Source: Geothrix sp. (GTDB lineage Bacteria > Acidobacteriota > Holophagae > Holophagales > Holophagaceae). From it: a stretch of DNA of 64,000 nt. The translations under genes and the position numbers were made by a program. Under the pieces are notes generated by a model. It ran no database searches and was not told where the DNA came from. It was given only the letters and a program-made list of their open reading frames with translations. Below, piece by piece: positions 39,533 through 49,525 of the stretch. Position 1 is the first letter of the stretch; the number at the start of each line of letters is the position of its first letter. The stretch spans positions 46,694 through 110,693 of the forward strand of contig JAVBYJ010000009.1 of the NCBI GenBank assembly GCA_030824075.1. Reading direction: 5' to 3'.

Positions 39533-41833
39533 ATGTCCGCTGCCCACGAACCGGCTGTCACTGAATCCCTGGCCCTGGAGCTGGGGCTGTCGAAGGACGA
39601 GTGGCAGGTCATCCTTGGCCTTCTGGACGGCCGCCTGCCCACCTACCCGGAACTGGGTGTGTTCAGCGCCATGTGGAGCGAGCACTGCTCCTACAAATCC
39701 AGCCGGATCCACTTGAAGAACCTGCCCACGGAGGGACCCCGCGTCATCGAGGGTCCCGGCGAAAACGCGGGCGTGGTGGACATCGGCGACGGCTGGGCCG
39801 TGGCCTTCAAGATGGAAAGCCACAACCATCCCAGCTTCATCGAGCCCTACCAGGGCGCGGCGACAGGCGTGGGCGGCATCCTGCGCGATGTGTTCACCAT
39901 GGGTGCCCGGCCCCTGGCCAACCTGAACAGCCTGCGCTTCGGGGAACTCGATGCGCCCCGCATGAAGGGCCTGGTCAAGGGCGTGGCGGCGGGCATCGCG
40001 GGCTACGGCAACTGCATGGGCATCCCCATGCTGGGGGGTGACGCGGGCTTCGATGCCAGCTACAACGGCAACATCCTGGTGAACGCCTTCACCCTGGGCG
40101 TGCTGCGCAGCGACAAGGTCTTCAAGGGCTTCGCCTCCGGCGTCGGCAACAAGATGATGTATATCGGCTCCAAGACCGGCCGGGACGGCATCCACGGCGC
40201 CAGCATGGCTTCGGCGGAATTTGGCGAGGGCAGCGAGGAGAAGCGCCCCACGGTGCAGGTGGGTGATCCCTTCACCGAAAAGCTGCTGCTCGAAGCCTGC
40301 CTCGAGGTTTTCCAGACCGACTGGGTCATCGGCATCCAGGACATGGGCGCCGCGGGCCTTACCTCCAGCAGCTTCGAAATGGCCAGCCGCGCGGGCACGG
40401 GCCTGGAGATCCGCCTGGACCAGGTACCCATGCGCGAAGAGGGCATGACGCCCTTCGAGCTGATGCTCAGCGAAAGCCAGGAGCGCATGCTGCTGGTGGC
40501 GCGCCCCGGCTGCGAGGCGAACATCATCGCCGTGCTGCACAAGTGGGGGCTCGACGCCTGCGTGGTCGGCGAGGTCACGGACAGCGGCCGTTTCATCGGC
40601 AGCTGGCACGGCGCTCCGGTCATCAACCTGCCCATCCAGCCTTTGGTGGACGCGGCCCCGAAATACGATCGGCCCCGTCAGCGTCCCGGCTACCTGGAGG
40701 CCGTGAACGCGGCGCCCCTGCCGAGTGATCTCAAGCCCACGGAGGTGGAACGAACCCTGCGGCAGATCCTCCAGACGCCTACGGTGGCCAGCAAGCGGTG
40801 GATCTTCGAGCAGTACGACGGCACCGTGCGCAGCAACACGCTGCTGGGCATGGGCCGCGGCGATGCGGGCATCATCCGCGTGAAGGACGAGGCGGGCCAG
40901 GACACGGGCAAGGCCGTGGCCATGAGCAGCGACTGCAACAGCCGCTTCTGCTACCTGGATCCCTTCTGGGGTGCCGCCCACGCCGTCGCTGAAGCCTGCC
41001 GCAACCTGGCCTGCGTGGGCGCCGAGCCCATTGGCCTCACCGATTGCCTCAACTACGGCAATCCGGAAAAGCCCGAGAACATGTGGACCTTCGAGCAGGG
41101 CTGTCTGGGCATCCGTCAGGCCTGCCTCGCCCTCGACGTGCCCATCGTGAGCGGCAATGTGAGCCTCTACAACGACACCGAAGGCCAGAGCATCTTCCCC
41201 ACGCCCATGATCGCGGCCGTGGGTCTGGTGGAGGAGTGCGCGGGGCAGGTGGCCATTGGTGCGCCGGATGCCACGGCGTTGTCGAAGGTGGGCAATCGCA
41301 TCTGCGGCTCGGCCTTCCGCGCCAGCCACGATGGCATCTTCCTGCTCGGCGAAACCCGCGACGAACTGGGCGGCAGCGAGTACCTGAAGGTTCGCACCGG
41401 CAAGGTCGAGGGCGCCTGCCCCGAACTGCGGCTGGACGAGGAGCTGCGGCTCCAGACCTGCGTGCGCGAAGGCATCCGTCTGGGTCTCATCCGCAGCGCC
41501 CACGACACCAGCGAGGGTGGCCTCCTGGTGACGGCCCTGGAAAGCGCCTTTGGCGGCGACATGGGTTGCCAGCTCATGCTGAGCCGCGGCAGCCTGCGCC
41601 TGGACAGCCTGCTCTTCGGCGAGACCGCCGGCCGCATCGTGGTGTCCGTGGGTCCCGAAGGCGAAGGCAGCCTAGCCACCCTCTGCGCGACCCATCGCGT
41701 GCCTCTCGCCAAGATCGGCACCACCGGCGGTTCGCGCCTCACCCTCGCCGTGGACGGCCAGCCCCTGCTGGATGCTGATGCGGCGGATCTGAAGGCCTTG
41801 CACGGAGAGGCCCTGGAAAAGGCCCTGGGCTGA
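39533..41833 (+). CDS. purL: Phosphoribosylformylglycinamidine synthase subunit PurL
   Basis: A 766-residue small-type PurL, the ATP-dependent synthetase component of FGAM synthase in purine biosynthesis. Diagnostic segments are MWSEHCSYKSSR, AVAFKMESHNHPSFIEPYQGAATGVGGILRD and GGDAGFDASYNG. It requires PurS and the glutaminase PurQ, which are encoded together at 46999-47933. A TAGAAT-like -10 box about 20 bases upstream of the ATG suggests its own promoter. The small-type enzyme is the norm outside gamma-proteobacteria. Full length, no changes in key motifs. Confidence 0.97.
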   Translation: MSAAHEPAVTESLALELGLSKDEWQVILGLLDGRLPTYPELGVFSAMWSEHCSYKSSRIHLKNLPTEGPRVIEGPGENAGVVDIGDGWAVAFKMESHNHPSFIEPYQGAATGVGGILRDVFTMGARPLANLNSLRFGELDAPRMKGLVKGVAAGIAGYGNCMGIPMLGGDAGFDASYNGNILVNAFTLGVLRSDKVFKGFASGVGNKMMYIGSKTGRDGIHGASMASAEFGEGSEEKRPTVQVGDPFTEKLLLEACLEVFQTDWVIGIQDMGAAGLTSSSFEMASRAGTGLEIRLDQVPMREEGMTPFELMLSESQERMLLVARPGCEANIIAVLHKWGLDACVVGEVTDSGRFIGSWHGAPVINLPIQPLVDAAPKYDRPRQRPGYLEAVNAAPLPSDLKPTEVERTLRQILQTPTVASKRWIFEQYDGTVRSNTLLGMGRGDAGIIRVKDEAGQDTGKAVAMSSDCNSRFCYLDPFWGAAHAVAEACRNLACVGAEPIGLTDCLNYGNPEKPENMWTFEQGCLGIRQACLALDVPIVSGNVSLYNDTEGQSIFPTPMIAAVGLVEECAGQVAIGAPDATALSKVGNRICGSAFRASHDGIFLLGETRDELGGSEYLKVRTGKVEGACPELRLDEELRLQTCVREGIRLGLIRSAHDTSEGGLLVTALESAFGGDMGCQLMLSRGSLRLDSLLFGETAGRIVVSVGPEGEGSLATLCATHRVPLAKIGTTGGSRLTLAVDGQPLLDADAADLKALHGEALEKALG

Positions 41834-41856
41834 TCAGGGAAGGACGGCGAAGGGCC

Positions 41857-42045
41857 CTAGATGCCCATGGCCGAAGGGGTCTTCACCTTCCCCAGGATCC
41901 CGGTGAGCAAAACTTCATCCGCCTTAAGGGCTTCTTTGAAGGCCCGGGTGTCCGTGTGATGGATTTCCCGGCGCAGGTCTTCGAGACGGCGCTCCAGGAG
42001 CCCCATCAGGAGTTCCATTTCCTTGGCATCGAGGTAGAGATCCAT
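41857..42045 (-). CDS. Small conserved-looking protein downstream of glnA
   Basis: A 62-residue soluble protein (MDLYLDAKEMELLMGLLERRL at the start, helical throughout). GAGGAGG seven bases before the ATG gives very good support. It follows glnA by about 90 bases on the same strand and may be cotranscribed. No domain is recognised; the coiled, acidic/basic pattern suggests a small helical hairpin. It converges on purL with 23 bases between stops. Confidence 0.7.
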   Translation of the reverse strand: MDLYLDAKEMELLMGLLERRLEDLRREIHHTDTRAFKEALKADEVLLTGILGKVKTPSAMGI

Positions 42046-42134
42046 GTTGGCCTCCTCTGCGTGGCCAAGCGTTGCGTCCGCTGCCGACCGCGCCCGATGG
42101 AAATATCGGGCCTTTCCAGGGCAGCCGCCATGTT

Positions 42135-43553
42135 TCAGGCTTCGAAGTAGAGCGCCATCTCGTAGGGGTGGGGCCGGTTCCGGACGGCGGCTTCCTGGGC
42201 GCGGAGGTGCTTGAGGTAATCCTCCAGTTGGAGCCGGTCGAAGGCGTCGCCCGCCAGCAGGAAGTCCATGTCGCCCTCCAGCGCGTCGCAGGCCTCCGTG
42301 AGGCTGGTGGGCAGGCTTTTGATCTTCCGGCGCTGCTCCTCGGTCCAGCTGAAGATGTTCTGGTCGATGGGGCCGAAGCCGAGGGCCGTGGGATCCAGGC
42401 GTTTCTGGATGCCGTCGATGCCCGCCAGGAGCTGGGCCGCCAGCGCGAGGTAGACGTTGCAGGTGGCGTCGGGGGGGCGGAATTCGAAGCGGGCCGTTTC
42501 GGGCTGGTCGGCGTACTTGGGCACGCGGATGGCGGCGGAGCGGTTGCCCACGGAGAAGAATGCGCTGACGGGAGCCTCGAACCCCGGCACCAGGCGGCGG
42601 TAGCTGTTGGTGCTGGGGTTCGTGAGGGCCAGCAGGGCAGGACCGTGGGCCAGGATGCCGCCGATGTACCAGAGGGCCTCCTGGCTCAGCTTTCCATAGC
42701 CTTTTTCGTCGTAGAAGAGGTTCCGGCCTTCCTTCATCAGCATCTGGTGGAAGTGCATGCCGCTGCCGGCCTCGCCATAGAGGGGCTTGGGCATGAAGGT
42801 GGCCGTCTGGCCCCGGCGGTGGGCGACCATCTTCACCACGTACTTCACGATCTGGGTGGCGTCGCCGGCCTTCAGCAGAGGGAAGAGCGGCGTCTCGATC
42901 TCGCACTGGCCCGGGCCGCCCACTTCATGGTGGTGGTATTTCACCTCGACGCCCATGCGCTCGAGTTCCATGCACATCTCGGCGCGCAGGTTGTAGAGCT
43001 GATCCTTGGGAGCCATGGCGTGGTAGCCGCCGTGCAGGGGGATGAAGTGCCCGTGGCCGCCCTCGCCGCTGTGCCAGTCCGCCTCGCGGCTGTCCACGCG
43101 GTACGAGGCGGTGTTCACGCCGTTCTCGTAGCTCACCTTGTCGAAGACATAGAACTCGTACTCAGGGCCCCAGATGCTCTGGTCGGCGATGCCCGTCTCC
43201 TTCAGGTACGCCTCGGCCCGGATGGCGATGTTGCGCGGATCGACCGGGAAGGGCGCCTTGGTGTCGGCCTCGTAGGCGGAACAGATGAAGCTGAGGGTTG
43301 GGGCGTCCCAGAAGGGGTCCATGTAGCCCGTCGCCAGATCGGGGATCAGCACCATGTCGCCGGACTTCACCGACTTCAGACCCACGCTCGAGCCATCGAA
43401 GCCCACGCCATCGCGCATCAGCGATTCAGTGAACTGCGAGGCGGGGATGCTGACGTGATGCCAGCGGCCCCAGAGGTCGCTGAAAATCAGGTCGATCATG
43501 CGGACCGAATGCGCCTGGATGTATTGCCTGGCCTGCTCGAAACCGTTGAACAC
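42135..43553 (-). CDS. glnA: Glutamine synthetase, type I
   Basis: A 472-residue GSI enzyme making glutamine from glutamate, ammonia and ATP. Signature segments are FDGSSVGL near residue 55, the EYEFYVFD active-site region, the ATP-binding KPLYGEAGSGMHFHQ and NRSAAIRVP. The adenylylation-loop region near residue 400 carries a Tyr-poor sequence, so covalent control is unclear. The GTG at 43553, preceded by GGAGG, gives the usual GlnA N-terminus (FNGFEQARQYIQ); ATGs further upstream add residues without homology. No sigma-54 promoter is visible upstream. Confidence 0.96.
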   Translation of the reverse strand: MFNGFEQARQYIQAHSVRMIDLIFSDLWGRWHHVSIPASQFTESLMRDGVGFDGSSVGLKSVKSGDMVLIPDLATGYMDPFWDAPTLSFICSAYEADTKAPFPVDPRNIAIRAEAYLKETGIADQSIWGPEYEFYVFDKVSYENGVNTASYRVDSREADWHSGEGGHGHFIPLHGGYHAMAPKDQLYNLRAEMCMELERMGVEVKYHHHEVGGPGQCEIETPLFPLLKAGDATQIVKYVVKMVAHRRGQTATFMPKPLYGEAGSGMHFHQMLMKEGRNLFYDEKGYGKLSQEALWYIGGILAHGPALLALTNPSTNSYRRLVPGFEAPVSAFFSVGNRSAAIRVPKYADQPETARFEFRPPDATCNVYLALAAQLLAGIDGIQKRLDPTALGFGPIDQNIFSWTEEQRRKIKSLPTSLTEACDALEGDMDFLLAGDAFDRLQLEDYLKHLRAQEAAVRNRPHPYEMALYFEA

Positions 43554-43624
43554 ATGGCCTCCACGGGACCCGGTCATTCTAGATCCATGGATCAACAAAG
43601 GTTGTGATCTGGCTCAAGCCTCAC

Positions 43625-43813
43625 TCAGGAACCGAGCATCCGGCCCGGCAGCAGGAACAACCCCTTCACGATCCCGAAGGCGCCTTCCACGGCGAAGCCC
43701 AGAAGGCGGAAGGGCAGTAGCAGCAACCAGATCAGGGGGTAGAGGAACAGCGCCAGGAGGGCCAAGGGCCAGCAGATCAGCAGCAGGATGAGCCAGAGCA
43801 GGAACGCGGCCAT
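43625..43813 (-). CDS. Small hydrophobic membrane protein
   Basis: A 62-residue protein with one or two membrane helices (FLLWLILLLICWPLALLALFLYPLIWLLLLPFRLLGF), ending in a short amphipathic segment. GGAGG lies five to six bases before the ATG at 43813. It lies upstream of glnA on the same strand, with about 70 bases between. The function is unknown; the composition suggests a small membrane component rather than a transporter. Confidence 0.7.
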   Translation of the reverse strand: MAAFLLWLILLLICWPLALLALFLYPLIWLLLLPFRLLGFAVEGAFGIVKGLFLLPGRMLGS

Positions 43814-43938
43814 GGGAGCCTCCACCGAATCAAGCATGGTCGCTGCCACGGCGGGCGGGCCCGCTGATCGGCGAATGCGCCCAGAGAACCGGCGGGTGGT
43901 CAGGGGTATGATTTGGTCACCCCCTCCAAGGATGGACC

Positions 43939-45549
43939 ATGCCGCGCGAAGAAAACGCTCTTTCCCTCGACCGCCGTACCTTTTTGGCTGCCGGACTGGT
44001 CACCGGCTCTGCTGTGCTGATGGGAGGTGGCCTGAAAACGGCTCCTATGGCCAAGGGGTTGGTGCTGGAGGAGGCCACCCTGGAGGGACTACAGGCCGGT
44101 CTGGCTGCGGGCCGATGGACGGCGGTGAATCTGGTGCGGAGGTACCAGGCCCGCATCCGGGCCCTGGATCAGCACGGGCCAAAGCTGAAGGCGGTGATCG
44201 AGCTGAACCCTGAGGCCCTGGGCCGCGCCCGGGTCCTGGATGCCGAGCGGAAGGCCGGCAAGGTGCGCGGGCCCCTGCATGGCATCCCCGTGCTCATCAA
44301 GGACAACATCGATACCGCCGACGGCATGAAGACCACAGCCGGATCCTTGGCCCTGGCCGAGGCGCCCGCTCCCAAGGAGGACGCCTTCATCGTGAAACAG
44401 CTCCGCGAGGCGGGGGCGATCATCCTGGGCAAGACGAACCTCAGCGAGTGGGCGAACTTCCGCTCCACCCGCAGCAGCAGCGGTTGGAGCGGGCGCGGCG
44501 GGCAGACGCGAAATCCCTATGCCCTGGACCGCAGTCCCAGCGGTTCCAGTTCCGGATCCGGTGCCGCCGTGGCCGCCAACCTTTGCGCTGTGGCCGTGGG
44601 CACGGAAACGGACGGCTCCATCGTGAGTCCCGCCAACGCGAATGGACTGGTGGGCCTGAAGCCCACCGTGGGTCTTGTCAGCCGAAGCGGCATCATCCCC
44701 ATTTCACATACCCAGGACACGGCCGGGCCGATGGCGCGAACCGTGCGCGATGCTGCGGTCCTGCTGGGTGTCCTCGCGGGCAGTGATCCCAAGGATGCCG
44801 CGTCCCGCGAAGCAGACACGCGCCGGGAAGCGGACTACACCCGGTTTCTCGCGAAGGATGGACTGAAGGGCGCACGCCTTGGCGTGGTGAAGCACCTGCT
44901 TGGCGTTCACGCCCATGTGGATGCGGTGATCCAGCCCGCCCTTGAGATCCTTAAGACCCAGGGCGCCACGCTGGTGGAAGTGGAGCTGAAATCCGCGGCC
45001 TACGACGACGCAGAGTTCGAGGTGCTGCTCTACGAATTCAAGGCCGATCTGAACGCCTACTTCGCGGGTCGCGGCGGTGCGGTGAAGGACCTGGCGGGGC
45101 TTATGGCCTTCAATGAATCCCGGAGGACCGACGAGATGCCCTTCTTCGGTCAGGAACTCCTGAAGCAGGCTCAGGCCAAGGGTCCCTTGACCGATCCCGC
45201 CTACCTGAAGGCCCTGGAGCTCTGCGCGCAGGCTCGGCGGGACATCCTCGGGCTTCTGGAGAAACACCAGCTGCAGGCTCTGGTGGGGCCCACCGGCGGG
45301 CCCGCCTGGCTTGTGGATCACGTCAACGGCGACAGCTCCAGCCTCAGTTTTTCGAGTCCGGCGGCGGTGGCCGGGTGCCCGCACATCACGGTGCCGGCCG
45401 GTTTCGTTTTCGGGCTGCCCGTGGGGCTTTCCTTTGTGGGTGGACCCTGGCAGGAGGGCCTTCTCCTGAAACTGGCCTACGGCTTCGAACAGGCCACCCT
45501 CGCCCGGCGAGCGCCCCACTTTCCCGTGACCGCCGCGGCACCCCGTTGA
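43939..45549 (+). CDS. Secreted amidase (amidase-signature family)
   Basis: A 536-residue amidase-signature hydrolase. A twin-arginine signal ([21 protein letters not shown]) is followed by the catalytic core: Lys in VLIKDNIDT, the glycine/serine-rich loop [14 protein letters not shown] with the cis-Ser, and Ser in [12 protein letters not shown]. The enzyme releases ammonia or an amine from an amide; the substrate cannot be deduced. Tat export indicates that it folds before crossing the inner membrane. Family members close to this sort are often annotated as peptide or aryl amidases. Confidence 0.92.
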   Translation: MPREENALSLDRRTFLAAGLVTGSAVLMGGGLKTAPMAKGLVLEEATLEGLQAGLAAGRWTAVNLVRRYQARIRALDQHGPKLKAVIELNPEALGRARVLDAERKAGKVRGPLHGIPVLIKDNIDTADGMKTTAGSLALAEAPAPKEDAFIVKQLREAGAIILGKTNLSEWANFRSTRSSSGWSGRGGQTRNPYALDRSPSGSSSGSGAAVAANLCAVAVGTETDGSIVSPANANGLVGLKPTVGLVSRSGIIPISHTQDTAGPMARTVRDAAVLLGVLAGSDPKDAASREADTRREADYTRFLAKDGLKGARLGVVKHLLGVHAHVDAVIQPALEILKTQGATLVEVELKSAAYDDAEFEVLLYEFKADLNAYFAGRGGAVKDLAGLMAFNESRRTDEMPFFGQELLKQAQAKGPLTDPAYLKALELCAQARRDILGLLEKHQLQALVGPTGGPAWLVDHVNGDSSSLSFSSPAAVAGCPHITVPAGFVFGLPVGLSFVGGPWQEGLLLKLAYGFEQATLARRAPHFPVTAAAPR

Positions 45550-45614
45550 CAGGAACGGCGACCGCTCGCACCCTGGGCCCTTCCCACCGATCTCACCCTT
45601 CCATGGAGGTTCCG

Positions 45615-45971
45615 ATGAAACTGCTTCTTCCCGTGATGCTGGGCGCCGCTCTGGCGCTTTCGGCGCAGATTCCTTCCAAGGCCGATCTGAAAAAGCAGGC
45701 CGATGCGGCCATCGACCAAGGGAAGGTCAAGGCCGACGAGAAGGCTGAACAGACCAAAGCCAAGGGCGATCAGAAGGCCACGAACGCCAAGGCCAAGGTC
45801 GATGCCAAGGCCGGCGGCGTTCCGATGGCCGGCGACAAGGTGAAGGCCGCCACGGCCAAGGGCGAGGGTGCCGCCAAGTCCGGCACCGACAAGGCCAAGG
45901 GCAAGACCAGGAAGGGCGCTGAAAAAGGTGCCACCAAGGCCAAGGCGGTGACCGAGAAGGTCGCCAAGTAA
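45615..45971 (+). CDS. Exported Lys/Ala-rich protein
   Basis: A 118-residue protein with a signal peptide (residues 1-18) and a mature part made almost entirely of Lys, Ala, Asp, Glu and Gly in heptad-like helical repeats (ADEKAEQTKAKGDQKATNAKAKVDAK). It recalls late-embryogenesis-like or histone-H1-like desiccation proteins, but no family is certain. GGAGG five bases before the ATG at 45615 is convincing. It ends at a perfect bidirectional terminator. Confidence 0.75.
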   Translation: MKLLLPVMLGAALALSAQIPSKADLKKQADAAIDQGKVKADEKAEQTKAKGDQKATNAKAKVDAKAGGVPMAGDKVKAATAKGEGAAKSGTDKAKGKTRKGAEKGATKAKAVTEKVAK

Positions 45972-45982
45972 TCTTTTCGTGC

Positions 45983-46022
45983 GCTCAAAAAATGGGCGCC
46001 CATGGGCGCCCATTTTTTGAGC
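45983..46022. terminator. Perfect 40-bp palindrome, bidirectional terminator
   Basis: GCTCAAAAAATGGGCGCCCA is followed immediately by its exact complement, so each strand reads a GC-rich hairpin followed by six T residues. It lies between the Lys/Ala-rich gene and the convergent AraC gene and fits a Rho-independent terminator for both. Confidence 0.92.
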
Positions 46023-46034
46023 AAGGGCTTCGCC

Positions 46035-46892
46035 CTATTTCTTCGGGAATTGCCGCTCGTAGGCTTCCTGGGCGTATTCGCTGGGGGGCATTCCGAAGCG
46101 GCGCTTGAAGGCGCGGGTGAAGGCGCTGGCGTCGTAGAAACCCAGGATCTTGGCCACGTCGCTGGGCCGCTCGCCGTTGGCCAGCAGGGTGACGGCGCGC
46201 TGAAGGCGGCGTTCGATGAGGTACTGGTGCGGCGTGGTGCTGGTGGCCTCGCGGAAGAGGCGGATGAAGTGATCGGGCGTGCAGCGGGCCATGGTGGCCA
46301 GTTCCGGCACGCTGTTCTTGGAACCGAGGTGGACCTCCATGTGATCCAGCACCAGCTGCAGGGTGGAGCGGTTCAGGCGGTAGGGGAAGCGGCCCCGGTC
46401 CTCCTTCTCCGTCAGGCGGGACAGCTCGGCGCCCAGCAGGATCAGGAAGAGCTCCCGGGTCATGAGCTGCACGCCATCAGGATTCGCCAGTTCCTGGCTG
46501 AAAATGCTGAACAGCTGCTTGAGGCTGAGGCTGCGGAGCACGGCGAAGCTGGATTCCTGCCACTTGCGGGGCGGGTTCTGCAGCGCGGACAGCAGCGGCT
46601 CGGGGAAGGGGCCTTCCATGAACAGCGCCGTGAAGCCGAAGGGCGTGTTGGAGTGGTGGCGCTTCAAGGTATGCCCGAAGCCCGGCAGCAGCAGCGCCAA
46701 GTCGCCGGAGCGGATGATGCCCTCTTCGCGGTCCTCCCCGGTGCAGACCCGCACCGCATGGGTGGGCTGGAGCAGGGTCCAGGCGTCCCGGGCAGGCAGG
46801 AGCTTGCCTGGGACAGGGTCGCGCTTCAGCACGGACAGGCGGAGGGGACCGCTGGTGTAGGTTTGGAGGTTTTTGGTTTCAGGGTCGCTCAT
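46035..46892 (-). CDS. AraC-family transcriptional regulator
   Basis: A 285-residue regulator. The N-terminal half resembles AraC-type ligand-binding domains without a clear cupin signature (AVRVCTGEDREEGIIRSGDLALLLPGFGH). The C-terminal two-HTH domain is typical (LATMARCTPDHFIRLFREATSTTPHQYLIERRL and VAKILGFYDASAFTRAFKRRFGMPPSEYA). There is no adjacent structural gene in the same orientation that would suggest its target. The ATG is the only reasonable start. It ends at the shared palindromic terminator. Confidence 0.9.
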   Translation of the reverse strand: MSDPETKNLQTYTSGPLRLSVLKRDPVPGKLLPARDAWTLLQPTHAVRVCTGEDREEGIIRSGDLALLLPGFGHTLKRHHSNTPFGFTALFMEGPFPEPLLSALQNPPRKWQESSFAVLRSLSLKQLFSIFSQELANPDGVQLMTRELFLILLGAELSRLTEKEDRGRFPYRLNRSTLQLVLDHMEVHLGSKNSVPELATMARCTPDHFIRLFREATSTTPHQYLIERRLQRAVTLLANGERPSDVAKILGFYDASAFTRAFKRRFGMPPSEYAQEAYERQFPKK

Positions 46893-46998
46893 GGCTCAGG
46901 AATAAAAAGAGATGCCTACCGAGGCATTCCGGGAAGGATGACAGGAAAACTTTTTCCGAGGCCTGGAATTTTCACAGCCCTGGATTTTGTGATCCTGG

Positions 46999-47696
<698 letters not shown>

Positions 47697-47697
<1 letters not shown>

Positions 47698-47933
47698 CAG
47701 AGCACCTCGATGGAGGCCTTCTCCATCACGGGATTGACCAGGAGCTTCTCGCACATGGCCAGGGCCTTGGCCTTCACCTCGGCAGGATCGGTGCCGGGCA
47801 CGTCCATGTCGATCAGCCGGCCGATGCGGACGTGATCCACCTCGAAGCCGAACCCGTGGAGCCCCTGTTCCACCGCCTTGCCCTGGGGATCCAGGATCCC
47901 GGGCTTCAACTGCACCGACACGCGCACCTTCAT
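47697..47933 (-). CDS. purS: Phosphoribosylformylglycinamidine synthase subunit PurS
   Basis: A 78-residue PurS, the small bridging subunit that lets ammonia pass from PurQ to PurL. The sequence KVRVSVQLKPGILDPQGKAVEQGLHGFGF is diagnostic. Normal size (about 80 residues). Its stop overlaps the purQ start. The ATL gene ends 40 bases upstream on the same strand and may share the transcript. Confidence 0.95.
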
Positions 47934-47973
47934 GGGGCCTCCACGGGGACAGTTTACCTGATGCGCGGGGCCT

Positions 47974-48318
47974 TCAGGATCGCGGAGCCCACCGATGGGC
48001 CTCAAGGTCGAGGTTGCCCAGGTCGTCCACTTCGATCCCCTCGTCGCGCAGCCGCCCAATCTGTTCGAAGGCGCCCCACCAGCGGCCGCGGCTGGGCACA
48101 TAGCCGCGGGTGTTGACCACGCGGTGCCAGGGCAGCTTCGTCCCCTCCGGCAGGCCCGACAGCACCATGCCGACCTGGCGGGGGCGCTGGGGGAAGCCCG
48201 CCAGGGCCGCCACCTGTCCGTACGAGGCCAGCTTTCCCTTCGGAATTCGCTTCACCACCGCCAACACCAGCGTGCGGAAATCCGGAGGCTGGGATTGTTT
48301 GACGGGTCTTGCGGACAT
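47974..48318 (-). CDS. Alkyltransferase-like (ATL) protein, MGMT family
   Basis: A 114-residue protein with the fold of O6-methylguanine-DNA methyltransferase. The active-site motif is PWHRV where the methyltransferase has PCHRV: Trp replaces the acceptor Cys. That is the hallmark of ATL proteins, which bind O6-alkylguanine without repairing it and hand the lesion to nucleotide excision repair. The preceding SYGQVAALAG and RQVGMVLSGLPEG match the recognition-helix region. It is upstream of purS-purQ on the same strand; a functional link is not expected. Confidence 0.9.
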   Translation of the reverse strand: MSARPVKQSQPPDFRTLVLAVVKRIPKGKLASYGQVAALAGFPQRPRQVGMVLSGLPEGTKLPWHRVVNTRGYVPSRGRWWGAFEQIGRLRDEGIEVDDLGNLDLEAHRWAPRS

Positions 48319-48371
48319 CCGAGGACTCCGGAGCAGGGGCCGTATGTGTTTGGGCTCAAAAGAAAAAAGAT

Positions 48372-48389
48372 CACCGCCAAGACGCCAAG
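48372..48389. repeat. Short periodic intergenic repeat (CGCCAAGA type)
   Basis: CACCGCCAAGACGCCAAG contains a 9-base period. A near-identical stretch, ACCACCAAGACGCCAAGG, lies at 50685-50702. Similar sequences recur in intergenic DNA of many bacterial phyla, to my knowledge without an established function. Both copies lie within a few dozen bases of gene ends. Confidence 0.5.
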
Positions 48390-48441
48390 TTAAAGAAGGA
48401 AAACCTTGATCAAGCCGTTCTTCTTGGCATGGCCGTTGATA

Positions 48442-48804
48442 TCACGCCTGCACGCCCGGTCGCTGGTCGACGGGCACCCGGGAGCGGAAGCCGCCCTCAT
48501 AGCTGTGCCAGTGTCCCAGGTCGACCTCGGGGTAGGCCCAGCACCAGTAGCCGTCGCCGGAATCAAAATCCACCAGCCAGAGTCCCTTCACCTCGGCCTC
48601 AAGGTCCTGCATGCTCTGCTGCCAGCTCTGGACCAGGGTCTGCAGGCGCTCCCGCAGGGCCTCGGCCCGGGCCTCATCCTTGGCATCCTCTGCTTGACTG
48701 AGTTCCTCGGCGAGACTCGCGGCCAGTGTGAAGACAGGTTCCGTGGTGGCCTTCACCTGGGGCATCAGGGCCCGTGCTTCGTCCAGGGTGAAAATGCGGC
48801 CCAT
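48442..48804 (-). CDS. DUF2203-family protein
   Basis: A 120-residue soluble protein that fits the DUF2203 family. The N-terminus FTLDEARALMPQV, a helical middle region and the C-terminal block VKGLWLVDFDSGDGYWCWAYPEVDLGHWHSYEGGF are typical. The His/Trp-rich end suggests a ligand or metal site, but the role is unknown. It is divergent from the gene at 48833, with 28 bases between starts, so the two promoters must overlap. Confidence 0.85.
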   Translation of the reverse strand: MGRIFTLDEARALMPQVKATTEPVFTLAASLAEELSQAEDAKDEARAEALRERLQTLVQSWQQSMQDLEAEVKGLWLVDFDSGDGYWCWAYPEVDLGHWHSYEGGFRSRVPVDQRPGVQA

Positions 48805-48832
48805 GGTGCCTCCAGTGCTTCATGATAAACCC

Positions 48833-49525
48833 ATGCGGTTCGTGCCCCTGATTCCGTCGAGTTTTGATCCCGAGTCCTGGCTGTCCCTGGCGCCTGTGAT
48901 GCTCCAGTGGGACGGTTCCTTGCACGGGGCCTGGCCCCAGGCCGTGCGCCGAGGGCTGGCCATCCATGCCGTCCATCTGTCCGGCGAAGCCCCCGTGGAG
49001 GAGGGCCTGGCGGTGCTGCATCGGGGCCTCGGCGCCGATTTTCTGGTGATCCCGGTCCGGCGGCCCGAGACCCGGGAGGCAGGCTTCCGGCTCCTCGGGC
49101 AGTTGGAGACGTTGCTGGAGGCCACCTCGGGCCGGGGCGTCAAGCTGGCGCTGCGGTTGGACCCGGGCGCCGAGACGGCCGTGCTCGACCTGCTCCGCCA
49201 GGCCCATGGCGAGGCCGTGGGCTTCTGCTGGCACCCCGGCATCCAGGATGCCGAGCCCCTGGCGGATCGGCTCTGGTGCGGCGTGTGCGCACCCGGGACG
49301 GATCTCCTTCCCCTGCAGGCTCTCGGCTATCGCTGGGACATGGCCCTGGCCGCCATGGAACCGGAGGCTTTCCGCGTCGAGGCTGCGGCATTGGAAGCGG
49401 CCCATCCACCCGTGCTGTTCCCCGCCGAGATGCCCGCCACGGCCCTGGGGCGCCCCGTGGTGCCGGATGACAGTGTGGTGTTCGGCCGGCATCTGGTGTC
49501 CGGCGAACAGCAGGATCGTTCATGA
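48833..49525 (+). CDS. Hypothetical protein coupled to lpxB
   Basis: A 230-residue protein of unknown family, with no signal peptide or membrane helix. The pattern of alternating hydrophobic strands and helices (GLAIHAVHLSG, FLVIPVRRPE, VKLALRLDPG, VGFCWHPGIQD) suggests a TIM-barrel-like fold. The stop overlaps the lpxB start by four bases (ATGA), so it is translated with lpxB and may have a role in envelope metabolism. No ribosome site is clear for the ATG at 48833. Confidence 0.7.
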   Translation: MRFVPLIPSSFDPESWLSLAPVMLQWDGSLHGAWPQAVRRGLAIHAVHLSGEAPVEEGLAVLHRGLGADFLVIPVRRPETREAGFRLLGQLETLLEATSGRGVKLALRLDPGAETAVLDLLRQAHGEAVGFCWHPGIQDAEPLADRLWCGVCAPGTDLLPLQALGYRWDMALAAMEPEAFRVEAAALEAAHPPVLFPAEMPATALGRPVVPDDSVVFGRHLVSGEQQDRS

